A stretch of 40,123 nucleotides of DNA from Duganella sp. SG902 (GCF_013376005.1 NZ_JABMJK010000026.1:1-40123); one strand, 5' to 3'; shown: positions 1 through 10,526, numbered from the stretch's first letter. The notes: generated by a model not told the origin, from the sequence alone. Numbers and translations: made by a program.

Positions 1-87
1 CCCCCCGGCCTCAGTTGGTCGGCAGCGGCGCCAAATGCTGGCGACTTAGTCGAAGCCTAACCATGCTGGTGGCAACAAATTTACCGA

Positions 88-792
88 TCAGGTCACCGCT
101 GGCGTCATCGTGATGACGTGCACAATGATCGCAACGGTCGAGCTAAACATGATGCTTGTCATGATTATGCCAAACTCGAAGCCCGCAAACATGAGCATAT
201 CTTGGGCTTTCACTTTTCGACGCACAAGGTACTTGAAGAGCCCGCGCTTGGGAGCCCAATGGATTAGCTCTTCGATCTGAAGCGCTCTGAAGGAATTGAA
301 GATTGCTGCAACCAAAGAAACCAATACAATGAAACAGTTGAGAAAGCCGATTGCGTTTTGGATGAAATCCGGATTAAGAGCGCCAGGCGCATTCATTACC
401 GTTGTCAGTGAGGGCGAAAAATCTGACCCGACCAAAGAAGGCAGGCTTTTAACTACCCCAGTAATGAGACCGTAAATAACCGCGAGATAGAATCCAACTC
501 CTAGCGCGGTCACAGCGGCTAGGGTCGCGCAAAGGCTATATCGGGTAATTCGCCTGCGGAGAAGTGGGGGGTACTTGCTTAGCGCTCGTTGTGAAGCGAT
601 GATGAGTAAAGGAACACCTGTAGCAAACACACTCACTATCGTGTCTATCCAGCCGAAGCCAGTCTTGGTGACCACGAAGAAGCCCAAAATTCCTGCAACA
701 GCCTTGCTGGCGAGACTCCAGTAAAGTTTAAAGTCTTCTTTTTGCTCTGACCAGAATTCTTCGGTAACACCCCTTAAATTCGGTTTAGACAT
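88..792 (-). CDS. Hypothetical multi-pass membrane protein
   Basis: I do not recognise this 234-residue protein. Several hydrophobic stretches are visible: one or two near residues 25-65, one near 90-120, one near 145-170 and one at the C-terminus. They are separated by basic loops, so it should be an integral inner-membrane protein with about four to five spans. The ATG at 792 is chosen because AAAGGGG lies about 9 nt upstream; a TTG 30 nt earlier would add ten residues and lacks such a site. Base composition is lower in GC than the core genes to the right, in line with the accessory patch it belongs to. No enzymatic motif is seen. It could be the membrane partner of an island-encoded system, but nothing in the sequence proves that. 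Confidence 0.6.
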   Translation of the reverse strand: MSKPNLRGVTEEFWSEQKEDFKLYWSLASKAVAGILGFFVVTKTGFGWIDTIVSVFATGVPLLIIASQRALSKYPPLLRRRITRYSLCATLAAVTALGVGFYLAVIYGLITGVVKSLPSLVGSDFSPSLTTVMNAPGALNPDFIQNAIGFLNCFIVLVSLVAAIFNSFRALQIEELIHWAPKRGLFKYLVRRKVKAQDMLMFAGFEFGIIMTSIMFSSTVAIIVHVITMTPAVT

Positions 793-983
793 CAGCGCCC
801 CTTTAAAACGATGAAAGCTCAACTTTGCATTGCAATGAGGGAATTAATAGGGTTTAATTTAGCGACGGATGATAAGAAGACTCACTCTTTATTAAGGTGG
901 CCCGCCAATTAAGACACTCAGCCGGCTCATTTTAGCTGTGCCCATTTCCCCATCTGCAGCTGCTCGGCGCTGCCGCGTGTTAC

Positions 984-1190
984 TCACTTTTTTCTCTCAA
1001 AGCCGGCGCCGTCGAATTTGTCAACGATCAACGCGCTTCCTTCAACACCCGTGCTGTAGACACAGTTTGGCGTCTTATAGCCCAATGCCTGGTGTGGTCG
1101 CTCAGTGTTGTAGCACGCGAAGTATTGCGCAAGTCCTACCATCAGCTCGGCCATGTTGGCGTATCTGTGTGGATGATGGAGTCGTTGCAA
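984..1190 (-). pseudogene. IS3-family transposase C-terminal remnant
   Basis: Only the last roughly 65 codons of a transposase survive. The segment containing YNTERPHQALGYKTP is the hallmark C-terminal end of the IS3-family integrase (rve) domain, where most members read YNxxRPHxxLGYxTP. The catalytic D, D and E region and the upstream OrfA are absent, so the fragment cannot transpose. Its 5' end stops abruptly a few bases from the stop codon of the DUF3800 gene. The bases after its stop, down to about position 893 (ending GGCGGGCCACCTTA on the minus strand), may hold the terminal inverted repeat of the lost element; that boundary is inference. The overlapping plus-strand frame at 938-1216 is a shadow. 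Confidence 0.75.
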
Positions 1191-1193
1191 ATA

Positions 1194-2273
1194 TTATTGT
1201 AGCTGTACATTTTTAGAGAAATTTCGTCTAAATACTTCGTTATACAACTGTTTTGATGAGGCGTCCATGAGGTTAATTAGTTTGCCAGGAGCATTGGCGA
1301 TTGGACGCGTTGGACCATATCCGAGAACCATAAGACTCCTTTCTTCAATTCTTGGGGCATTGATCATCAGTCGCCCCAACGCTGTCGCCATTTTTTCATT
1401 ATTGGTATAGTTTCTTTTTAAACAGCGATTGACACTAGATATAAGTAGGTCTGCGACTTGCAGGCCGACGCTGGGCGTTGAATCTTCAAGACTGAACTCA
1501 TCTTTTAATAGCGCGCCAAAATCCACTGGAAGAAGAGACTGCTCGATATGGCCTATATCAATTTCAAGATCTTCTTTTGTATTTTGTGCTAACTCAGATG
1601 TGTTCACATTTGGTGAAAATTTTTGATTGAAAGCACTATAATCTCTACCTCCGATTAATGGAGAGTAATTTTTCATAGAGCGATTTATAGTTAATCCGAT
1701 ATAAAGCTCCTTGAAGCCGCGTTCATATGGATTTTCCTTAATACCTTTTCTATCAATAACCCATTTAAACCGCCCTATCTCGCTTGGCGAAACGCTGGCA
1801 TAGTAAGATATAATTTTTGGCAACATATTGCATATGATTTGCGCCTGGAGCATGCATTGATTATATTCTTGATCCTCAAGACTTTGTACCAATGCGGCAA
1901 CCATCTCGGAGTGAGGTGCTATATCTTTGTGCTTAGCCGCGTAATTACGAATCGCGGAAATCGTGAGAGATTTATGAACACCCAAATTATTAGATGTTAA
2001 GGGCGAGGTTCTTGTGGATAAGGCATGCAGCGTACACCCAACATCATCCAAAGATTTTAAGAAATCCTGATAAGGATCAGAAGAGCAATCGGGACGATTT
2101 CTCTTAAATTCATCGCTGACTTTTAAGTTGTGTGCTTTTTTTAGATTTTCTAATAATGAACCAACTAAATCTAATGACGCATCCGGAATTGCTACACCCC
2201 CAACTGTACTCCATGCGGACGGGCTCTTAAAGTCTGCGGAAAATATTCCGGATTCGTCAATAAAGATATGCAT
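1194..2273 (-). CDS. DUF3800 domain-containing protein
   Basis: This 359-residue protein opens with HIFIDESG (residues 2-9), the N-terminal acidic signature of the DUF3800 family. It carries a second family hallmark near residue 280, LQVADLLISSVNR. DUF3800 proteins are predicted to have an RNase H-like fold with metal-binding acidic residues and are frequent in phages, mobile islands and defence loci; their biochemical role is largely unknown. The ATG at 2273 has no clear Shine-Dalgarno site. The coding region is AT-rich and its 3' end abuts an IS3 remnant, so the last few residues (NVQLQ) may have been altered by that insertion. It is followed upstream, in the same direction, by a GIY-YIG-type gene across about 130 nt, so the two could be co-transcribed. 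Confidence 0.75.
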   Translation of the reverse strand: MHIFIDESGIFSADFKSPSAWSTVGGVAIPDASLDLVGSLLENLKKAHNLKVSDEFKRNRPDCSSDPYQDFLKSLDDVGCTLHALSTRTSPLTSNNLGVHKSLTISAIRNYAAKHKDIAPHSEMVAALVQSLEDQEYNQCMLQAQIICNMLPKIISYYASVSPSEIGRFKWVIDRKGIKENPYERGFKELYIGLTINRSMKNYSPLIGGRDYSAFNQKFSPNVNTSELAQNTKEDLEIDIGHIEQSLLPVDFGALLKDEFSLEDSTPSVGLQVADLLISSVNRCLKRNYTNNEKMATALGRLMINAPRIEERSLMVLGYGPTRPIANAPGKLINLMDASSKQLYNEVFRRNFSKNVQLQ

Positions 2274-2405
2274 ATTCGTGAATAGCTTCGCTGAGCCATC
2301 TAGTCAGTTTTAGGCGGTAGGGAACAAAAACGATGATAATAGAAGTTACTGAAGGATAGGATTAGTTTTCGCGAATAAGATATAGACAGCCATATGTTTT
2401 TCGCT

Positions 2406-3086
2406 TTATTCGTCATCCCCAATCACATAAATACTATCATAAATTTCTTTTAGAGTTTTACCGTTGTAAGTCCAAAAAGGTGCTGGCTGCAAGGAATAGT
2501 CTTCCGGTAGCCCCTTCACTTTTCTTGTAGCCATTGTTAAGGAACAGGGTGTCTCTTGGAACATCACCAATTTCGGACCGCATACTGTTGCTTCATATTC
2601 GCCTTCAAGATAGATCAGTACCGCCCCCAACGGGATACCAAGTTCGATGAAATCCATGCGGGGGCGGCGCGAGCGCTTTAGCTCCTCTCCAGCTTGCAGA
2701 TCAGCTTTAGTGGCATCCGCCTCAATAGATTTCTCAAGTGTGTCGGTGACCTCTTCTACATGCAGAAGCTTAAGTATTGATACGATTCGGTCTGGCTCGA
2801 TCCGAAAGAATTCACGAGTAGGATTAATTCGTAGCTGGCCAAAGGCATGGTGAAGTGCTTTTTCCACGACTGATGAATCGGGAACTCGACAGGCAAAAAC
2901 GCATTCAAATGGAACCGGAACCCCTGTGCTGTATAGCTGCTTCATCCGCTGATCTACTTCTTCCTGAGTTGTCTTGCCAATTTTTACCAACCCGGGCATC
3001 GCAGGGTTGGTAAGTACATAGACGATTTGGAGCTGAGAGAAATTAGACATGAGTATGCGGCAGAATAGTTTGAAGCATCTTGTCAT
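2406..3086 (-). CDS. T5orf172 / GIY-YIG-type domain protein
   Basis: Residues about 20-105 match the T5orf172 (Mug113-like) subgroup of the GIY-YIG nuclease superfamily. IVYVLTNPAMPGLVKIGKT supplies the YVL and KIG strands, followed by a conserved basic helix (ARG in RMKQLYSTGVPVPF) and FRIEPDR. The C-terminal half (about 110-226) is charged, then strand-rich, and is not recognised; it contains WTYNGKTLKEIYD, which resembles small DNA-modification-associated modules (RAMA-like), but that is tentative. Two starts are possible: ATG 3086, preceded by GGGAACGAATA, or ATG 3050, which removes twelve unusual residues and begins nearer the domain. Members occur in phages and islands. Endonuclease activity is unproven for this subgroup. 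Confidence 0.7.
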   Translation of the reverse strand: MTRCFKLFCRILMSNFSQLQIVYVLTNPAMPGLVKIGKTTQEEVDQRMKQLYSTGVPVPFECVFACRVPDSSVVEKALHHAFGQLRINPTREFFRIEPDRIVSILKLLHVEEVTDTLEKSIEADATKADLQAGEELKRSRRPRMDFIELGIPLGAVLIYLEGEYEATVCGPKLVMFQETPCSLTMATRKVKGLPEDYSLQPAPFWTYNGKTLKEIYDSIYVIGDDE

Positions 3087-3207
3087 TATTCGTTCCCAGG
3101 AGCAAGCCCCAGTGCGTCAGACCATTTCCGCGAGCGTGACAATTCGTGACTTTCCCTCTTGTGTCAGATGCTATTATTATTGCATTTAGACAATTAAAAG
3201 AGATTAG

Positions 3208-4425
3208 ATGACTAGCTCGCCGGTATACCTGCAGGGAAAAAATCTCGAATTAACCGTTCGGAAGCTAATTGAAAAGCACCAAGAACTGTATTGGGCCGTA
3301 GCTTGGGGTTCAATGAGTCCGCTGGCTAAACATCTGCTCAAACACCAGTTGAAGGTGGAGCGTTTCGCTGTCGGCACACACTTTCATCAAACGGACCCAG
3401 ACTTCCTCGATGCACTGCAAGACATTCCAGGGGCTAGAGTGGTGTCAAACAGTAGTGCGGGAACTTTTCATCCGAAGATCTATCTGTTTAAGACCGGCAA
3501 CGAGTTCTCGTTAGTGCTTGGTAGCCCCAACTTTACGCGTGCCGCGTTCAGTGTGAATCACGAAGCAGCGCTGCTCATTGAGGGCGTAACGTCAGATCAG
3601 CTTTTCGTTGATGTTAGGGAGAGTATTGAGTCGATTTGGAATAGTGCTAAACCTATCCTCGAAGGGTTCTTGCGTGCATATCGGTTAAAGCACAATGCAA
3701 CACGATCAGTGCGGAAAGATCTGGAGGAAGATCTGCCGATCAATTTGCCGTCTCCGAATTCAGAGTACAAAAATCTACTCGACGACGACTGGGCCGCTTT
3801 TGTAGAGCGCGTCAAAGCTGACCCCATCCATAACATTCATGGGCGAGTAGCCATCATGGATCAGGCTAGAGTTTGGTTCTCGCAGATATCTCGTTTTGCC
3901 GATATGACGGAAGGCCAACGTAAGGCCATTGCTGGCACTTACGCGCGTAATGAAATTAAGCCCTCAGAGGCTGGTAACCTCGATTGGGCTTGGTTCGGTT
4001 CTATGGTGGGAGCTGGCGTCTTTAAAGGATTGGTTAAATCGAGCCCTGATGACTTAAGCGCTGCATTGGATATGATTCCCCGCACAGGCATTGTCAACGA
4101 AATGGACTTCGAGGCATTCAAAATTAAATTCATTAATGCGTTCGAAGATTCCGAGCGTGGCGGAGGAATTGCTACTGCTAGCCGTCTCTTAGCAATGAAG
4201 CGCCCCGACTATTTCGTGTGCGTGGACAGCGCCAACAAAAGCAAGTTGTCTGAAGCAATCGGGATCAAGATGAGTCACATTAACCTTAAGTCGTACTGGT
4301 CTCATATCATTCGGCCTTTGCTATGCAGCCCCTGGTGGAACTCTGCGCGTCCAAGTGGTGATTTAGATGGCCGAGTATGGGACTCGCGAATGGCCTGCAT
4401 TGACGCTTTCTGTTACGAGCGATAG
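3208..4425 (+). CDS. Phospholipase D-fold protein, putative island nuclease
   Basis: Residues about 20-150 carry one phospholipase-D half-site: HPKIYLFK (an HxK motif) followed by GSPNFTRAAF, the GSxN motif. Proteins with a single HxK usually dimerise to build the active site, as in the BfiI-type restriction nuclease and Nuc-type enzymes. The C-terminal part (about 190-405) is not a known lipase. It has a conserved-looking block, ATASRLLAMKRPDYFVCVDS, then WWNSARP and VWDSRMACIDAF, which I cannot assign with confidence. The ATG at 3208 follows AAGAGAT. It is divergent from the GIY-YIG gene and lies directly upstream of an HsdR remnant. A defence-associated nuclease is the best inference; toxin or repair roles are not excluded. 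Confidence 0.7.
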   Translation: MTSSPVYLQGKNLELTVRKLIEKHQELYWAVAWGSMSPLAKHLLKHQLKVERFAVGTHFHQTDPDFLDALQDIPGARVVSNSSAGTFHPKIYLFKTGNEFSLVLGSPNFTRAAFSVNHEAALLIEGVTSDQLFVDVRESIESIWNSAKPILEGFLRAYRLKHNATRSVRKDLEEDLPINLPSPNSEYKNLLDDDWAAFVERVKADPIHNIHGRVAIMDQARVWFSQISRFADMTEGQRKAIAGTYARNEIKPSEAGNLDWAWFGSMVGAGVFKGLVKSSPDDLSAALDMIPRTGIVNEMDFEAFKIKFINAFEDSERGGGIATASRLLAMKRPDYFVCVDSANKSKLSEAIGIKMSHINLKSYWSHIIRPLLCSPWWNSARPSGDLDGRVWDSRMACIDAFCYER

Positions 4426-4517
4426 TGACGTTTTTCGTCAAGTAGGCATAAACAGGGTATCTCACCCAATTGGTCAATGAGGTTAAGACTTCAGAGGCGC
4501 CGATCATGGGCGGTTCA

Positions 4518-4529
4518 GGGGGGGGGGGG
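4518..4529. repeat. Homopolymeric tract of 12 G
   Basis: Twelve consecutive G residues sit immediately before the HsdR-like remnant and outside any intact gene. Such tracts arise at rearrangement junctions, act as slip-strand phase switches, or reflect base-calling errors. The HsdR similarity begins just after the run, so it marks the break point. Confidence 0.9.
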
Positions 4530-4530
4530 C

Positions 4531-4732
4531 GGAGACATCGATGAGATAGTAAGCTCGTCTGATTTCAAGGTTGGTAGGCACGCAGGCTGGTGAGCGCGAG
4601 ATCAAAAAGGCGCTACGTAATGCCCTCTTCAAATATAAGTTGCATGCAGACGAGGATCAATTTGAGAAGAAACTCCCAGCTAATGCGCATCATTGGGTCG
4701 GGTGTGTTTACTATCGCAAAAGTCATTTATAA
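4531..4732 (+). pseudogene. hsdR: Type I restriction HsdR C-terminal remnant, frameshifted
   Basis: In the frame starting at 4531 the DNA reads GDIDEIVSSDFKVGRHAGW and then hits a stop. In the frame containing codon 4601 it reads AGEREIKKALRNALFKYKL (4586 on) followed by HADEDQFEKK, ending at TAA 4730-4732. Together these match the well-known C-terminal end of type I restriction R subunits (IDEIV...AGEREVKKALRxxLFKYKLHxDxxLF), split by a frameshift near 4583-4592. The usual terminal AYGYIRQYY is replaced by unrelated residues, so the tail has decayed too. No helicase or nuclease part of HsdR remains in the window. It is a relic and cannot be functional. It indicates that a type I restriction-modification locus once stood here. 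Confidence 0.72.
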
Positions 4733-4854
4733 ATGTCTAGCATCGCCTAAGATATGGCAGCTTAGCAATTAGTTAATCGGGTTGTTCCAAGCCCTCTGAC
4801 TGACTAACTCCCGAAATTTTCGATGATCCAATAAAACGTGATGATACTTGGATT

Positions 4855-4882
4855 AAAAAAGGCTCCGTACGGAGCCTTTTTT
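4855..4882. terminator. Palindromic bidirectional terminator after gyrB
   Basis: A perfect inverted repeat, GGCTCCGTACGGAGCC (4861-4876), is flanked by six A and six T, so it ends with a U run on either strand. It lies about 150 nt past the gyrB stop and insulates the core gene from the accessory patch. Confidence 0.85.
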
Positions 4883-5033
4883 AATTAACTATGCATTGGG
4901 TTTCAAGCTACGGCACAGTTTTCCTTTTGTGCGTCAGTTGACAAGTAGGCCAGTCGCATTAACTAGCGGCTATTAGTCGCAGAATTGTGGCGCCAGTTGC
5001 AAATACTTTGGCGCCCTACGGTATCGGTGACGA

Positions 5034-7526
<2,493 letters not shown>

Positions 7527-7563
7527 GTGCTGCTTTCTCAATCAATGTACTGTATTTCTGGGA

Positions 7564-7637
7564 CGTCATCCCGGCGTACGCCGGGATCCATGCTGGGTAT
7601 GCGTTCTATGGGCTCCGGCGTGCGCCGGAGCGACGGC
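7564..7637. repeat. REP-like double hairpin in the dnaN-gyrB spacer
   Basis: Two adjacent palindromes occur: ATCCCGGCGTACGCCGGGAT (7568-7587) and CTCCGGCGTGCGCCGGAG (7613-7630), about 25 nt apart. The element begins GTCATCCCGGCG and ends GCGACGG, as does the copy in the dnaA-dnaN spacer. The form matches the extragenic palindromes common in proteobacteria. Confidence 0.8.
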
Positions 7638-7647
7638 GGCGGTGCTA

Positions 7648-8754
7648 TTAAATGCGCATCGGCATGACGACGTATTTGAAGTCGGCATTCTCCGGGATCG
7701 AGATCAGCGCCGACGAGTTGGAGTCGCCCAGCGCGACGTTGACCTGGTCGCATTTCAGGTTGTTCAGCACGTCCAGCAGGTAGGTGACGTTGAAGCCGAT
7801 GTCGATGTTCTCGCCGCCGTAGTCGATCTCCAGTTCCTCGACCGCCTCTTCCTGGTCGGCGTTGGTGGAGCTGATCTTCATGCTGCCCGGCGCGATGATG
7901 CAGCGCACGCCCTTGAATTTGTCGCTGGTCATGATGGCCGCGCGCTGCAGCGAGCGCAGCAGCTCGTCGCGGCCGATCGTGAACTCGTTCTTGTAGCCCT
8001 TCGGGATCACGCGCGTGTAGTCGGGGAACTTGCCCTCCACCAGTTTCGAGATCAGCTCGATGTCGGCGAAGGTCAGCTTGACCTGGTTGGCGGCGATGTC
8101 CAGCTGGACGGTCTCGTCGTTCTCCTCCAGCAGGCGCTGCAGCTCGATGATGGTCTTGCGCGGGATGATGACTTCCTGGCGCTCGAACGACTGCTCGGTC
8201 TCCACCTGGCAGAAGGCCAGGCGGTGGCCGTCGGTGGCCACGGCGATCACGTTGTTGCCGTCCAGGACAAGCAGCAGGCCGTTCAGGTAGTAGCGGATGT
8301 CCTGCTGGGCCATCGAGAAGTGCACCATGTTGAACAGGTGCTTGAGGGTTTTCTGCGGCAGGGTGACCGAGGCGCTGTAGCTGTCGGCCTGCTGCACGGT
8401 CGGGAATTCCTCGGCCGCCAGGGTTTGCAGCGCGAAGCGCGATTTGCCCGACTGCACCGCCAGGCGCTTGTTCTGCAGGGTGATCGAGACGTCGCCCGAT
8501 TCCGGCAGCGCGCGCAGGATGTCCAGCAGCTTGCGCGCGGCCACGGTGGTGCCGGTCACTTCCGGGCCGGAGCCGATGTCGGCGTTGGTGGTGATCTGGA
8601 CTTCCGTGTCGGTCGACAGGAAGGATACGCTCTCGCCCTCTTTGCGGATGAGGATATTGGCCAGAATCGGCATAGTGTGCCGACGCTCGACAATACCGCT
8701 CACGATCTGCAGTGGCCGGAGTAGCGTATCTCGGGTGGTTTTGACCAATTGCAT
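7648..8754 (-). CDS. dnaN: DNA polymerase III beta sliding clamp
   Basis: The 368-residue clamp forms a ring dimer that tethers DNA polymerase III to the template and recruits other replication and repair proteins. The start MQLVKTTRDTLLRPLQ and internal segments such as RHTMPILANIL, AVATDGHRLAFC and the C-terminal end YVVMPMRI are those of bacterial DnaN; the length is normal. The start codon follows TGAGGATAATCT, a good ribosome site. It lies between dnaA (upstream) and gyrB (downstream) on the same strand, each separated by a spacer containing a REP-like double hairpin. Co-transcription from dnaA is likely but may be modulated by those hairpins. Confidence 0.98.
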   Translation of the reverse strand: MQLVKTTRDTLLRPLQIVSGIVERRHTMPILANILIRKEGESVSFLSTDTEVQITTNADIGSGPEVTGTTVAARKLLDILRALPESGDVSITLQNKRLAVQSGKSRFALQTLAAEEFPTVQQADSYSASVTLPQKTLKHLFNMVHFSMAQQDIRYYLNGLLLVLDGNNVIAVATDGHRLAFCQVETEQSFERQEVIIPRKTIIELQRLLEENDETVQLDIAANQVKLTFADIELISKLVEGKFPDYTRVIPKGYKNEFTIGRDELLRSLQRAAIMTSDKFKGVRCIIAPGSMKISSTNADQEEAVEELEIDYGGENIDIGFNVTYLLDVLNNLKCDQVNVALGDSNSSALISIPENADFKYVVMPMRI

Positions 8755-8868
8755 AGATTATCCTCAGTAAAAATTAACGTTGTGTTGATACTTTTTGCCT
8801 TGTGAGCAGCTGGACAGGTTTGCCTGAATCATAATGGCAAAACGGTCGAGCCGCTAGCTCCGCCACGC

Positions 8869-8950
8869 CGTCATCCCGGCGAAGGCCGGGCGGTCCGCCG
8901 TCGCGGTCCATACTGACTCAGCATGGGCACCGGCTTCCGCCGGTGCGACG
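8869..8950. repeat. REP-like double hairpin in the dnaA-dnaN spacer
   Basis: CCCGGC-GAAG-GCCGGG (8875-8890) and GCACCGGC-TTCC-GCCGGTGC (8927-8946) form two hairpins with the same GTCATCCCGGCG start and GCGACGG end as the element between dnaN and gyrB. The element occupies most of the space just after the dnaA stop. Confidence 0.75.
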
Positions 8951-8958
8951 GTGCATGC

Positions 8959-10362
8959 TTAGCCCTTCAAGGTTTGCTCCAATACGTGCAGCTCGTGGTT
9001 GCATTCCGGGTTCTTGGTGCGGTCGAGGGCGATCTTGCGCACCGCGTGCAGCACGGTGGTGTGGTCGCGGCCGCCGAACAGCTCGCCGATCTCCGGCAGC
9101 GACTTCTGCGTCAGCTCCTTGGCCAGATACATGGCGATCTGGCGCGGGCGGGCGATGTTGGCCGGCCGGCGCTTGGAGTACATGTCCGCCACCTTGATGT
9201 TGAAGAAGTCGGCCACGGTCTTCTGGATGTTCTCCACCGAGATCTGGCGGTTCTGCACCGACAGCAAATCCTTCAGCGCCTCCTTGACGATGTCGATCGT
9301 GATGTCCTTGCCGTGGAAACGCGAGTACGCCAGGATCTTGCGCAGCGCGCCTTCCAGCTCGCGCACGTTGGAGCGCAGGTGCTTGGCCACGAAGAAGGCG
9401 ACGTCGTCCGAGAAGGTCACGCCCTCCTGCTTGGCTTTCTTCAGCAGAATCGCCACGCGCATTTCCAGCTCCGGCGGCTCGATGGCCACCGTCAGGCCGG
9501 AGTCGAAGCGCGAGATCAGGCGGTCGTCCATGCCGGTGATCTCCTTCGGATAGGTATCCGAGGTGATGATGATCTGCTTCTTGGCCGCGATCAGCGCTTC
9601 AAACGCGTAGAAGAATTCCTCCTGCGTGCGGCTCTTGCCGCCGAAGAATTGAATATCGTCGATCAGCAGCATGTCCAGCGAGTGGTAGTAATGCTTGAAG
9701 TCGTCGAAGCCCTTGCGCTGGTAGGCGGTCACCACGTCGCGCACGTACTGCTCGGCGTGGATGTAGCGGATCTTGGCGCCCGGCTGGTCGGCCATCACCT
9801 GGTTGCCGATGGCGTGGATCAAGTGGGTCTTACCCAGGCCGACGCCGCCGTAGAAGAACAGCGGGTTGTACGAGACGCCCGGATTGTTCGCGACCTGGAT
9901 CGCGGCCGCGCGCGCCAGCTGGTTGGCCTTACCGGTGACGAAGCTGTCAAAGGTGAGGTCGGTGTTGATGCGGCTTTGCTCGCGGCGCGGCGGCGCCGAG
10001 GCCGGCAGCTCGGGCACGGACGGCACCGGGTCGGCCAGGGCCATGCGGGCGTTGTTGCTGGGCGCGCCGCCATTGATGTCCGGCACCGGCGCGGTGGTCG
10101 CGGCTTTTTTCGGCGCGGACAGGCGCGGGTCGAGCACGAACTGCACCTCGGTCGGCTGCTCCCAGTACTGGCAGGCCAGCGCGGTGATCCGGCTGGCGAA
10201 CTGGGTCTTGACCCAATCCAGCTTGAAGCGGTTGGGTGCGGCCACGCGCAGCTTGCCCGCCTCGTAATCGAGGGGGATGAGCGGCTTGATCCAGGCGCTG
10301 AATTGTTGCGGCGTCAGCTCCAGCTCCAGCTGGGCGGAGCAGGTCTGCCAGAAATTTTCCAT
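8959..10362 (-). CDS. dnaA: Chromosomal replication initiator DnaA
   Basis: The 467-residue initiator binds 9-bp DnaA boxes and melts oriC. Domain I (MENFWQTCSAQLE...FSAWIKPL) is at the N-terminus. A proline/alanine-rich linker spans about 85-130. The AAA+ domain follows with Walker A GGVGLGKTHL, Walker B LLIDDIQFF and sensor regions. The C-terminal helix-turn-helix carries the signature GGRDHTTVLHAVRKI. The ATG at 10362 is chosen because betaproteobacterial DnaA proteins begin MENFW; an upstream TTG at 10404 would add an atypical 14 residues. It diverges from rpmH across the putative oriC, and a perfect DnaA box lies about 95 nt upstream of the start, compatible with autoregulation. Confidence 0.98.
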   Translation of the reverse strand: MENFWQTCSAQLELELTPQQFSAWIKPLIPLDYEAGKLRVAAPNRFKLDWVKTQFASRITALACQYWEQPTEVQFVLDPRLSAPKKAATTAPVPDINGGAPSNNARMALADPVPSVPELPASAPPRREQSRINTDLTFDSFVTGKANQLARAAAIQVANNPGVSYNPLFFYGGVGLGKTHLIHAIGNQVMADQPGAKIRYIHAEQYVRDVVTAYQRKGFDDFKHYYHSLDMLLIDDIQFFGGKSRTQEEFFYAFEALIAAKKQIIITSDTYPKEITGMDDRLISRFDSGLTVAIEPPELEMRVAILLKKAKQEGVTFSDDVAFFVAKHLRSNVRELEGALRKILAYSRFHGKDITIDIVKEALKDLLSVQNRQISVENIQKTVADFFNIKVADMYSKRRPANIARPRQIAMYLAKELTQKSLPEIGELFGGRDHTTVLHAVRKIALDRTKNPECNHELHVLEQTLKG

Positions 10363-10454
10363 GAATCGACTATCTGTGTTCTTACTGTATAAGGGTGTGG
10401 GCAACTTTGAAGTTTTTCACACGTAACGCGCTATTCTACTCTCGCTCGCTACAG

Positions 10455-10463
10455 TTATCCACA
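10455..10463 (+). promoter_or_regulatory. Consensus DnaA box
   Basis: TTATCCACA matches the 9-bp high-affinity DnaA box exactly. It lies in the dnaA-rpmH intergenic region upstream of both genes, where it may act in initiation and in dnaA autorepression. Confidence 0.85.
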
Positions 10464-10526
10464 GGCGCGGCAGGATTTTTTCGCGCCGGCAGCCCGCTCG
10501 GGGCGGCCGGCGGAGCCAGTCAGTTG

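Noticed and set aside
1..87. Left-edge sequence with a possible open frame on the minus strand
   Set aside because: Too short to assign; it has no recognisable motif and runs off the window.
4426..4440. TGACG-TTTTT-CGTCA hairpin after the PLD-fold gene
   Set aside because: Short 5-bp stem with no following T run; too weak to call a terminator.
4590..4772. 60-codon plus-strand frame over the HsdR remnant
   Set aside because: It lies in a frame different from the HsdR-like similarity and shows no family features; the remnant explains the sequence better.
8758..8766. TTATCCTCA, one mismatch from a DnaA box, upstream of dnaN
   Set aside because: On the coding strand it is the TGAGGATAA ribosome-binding site of dnaN, so a DnaA role is not needed.
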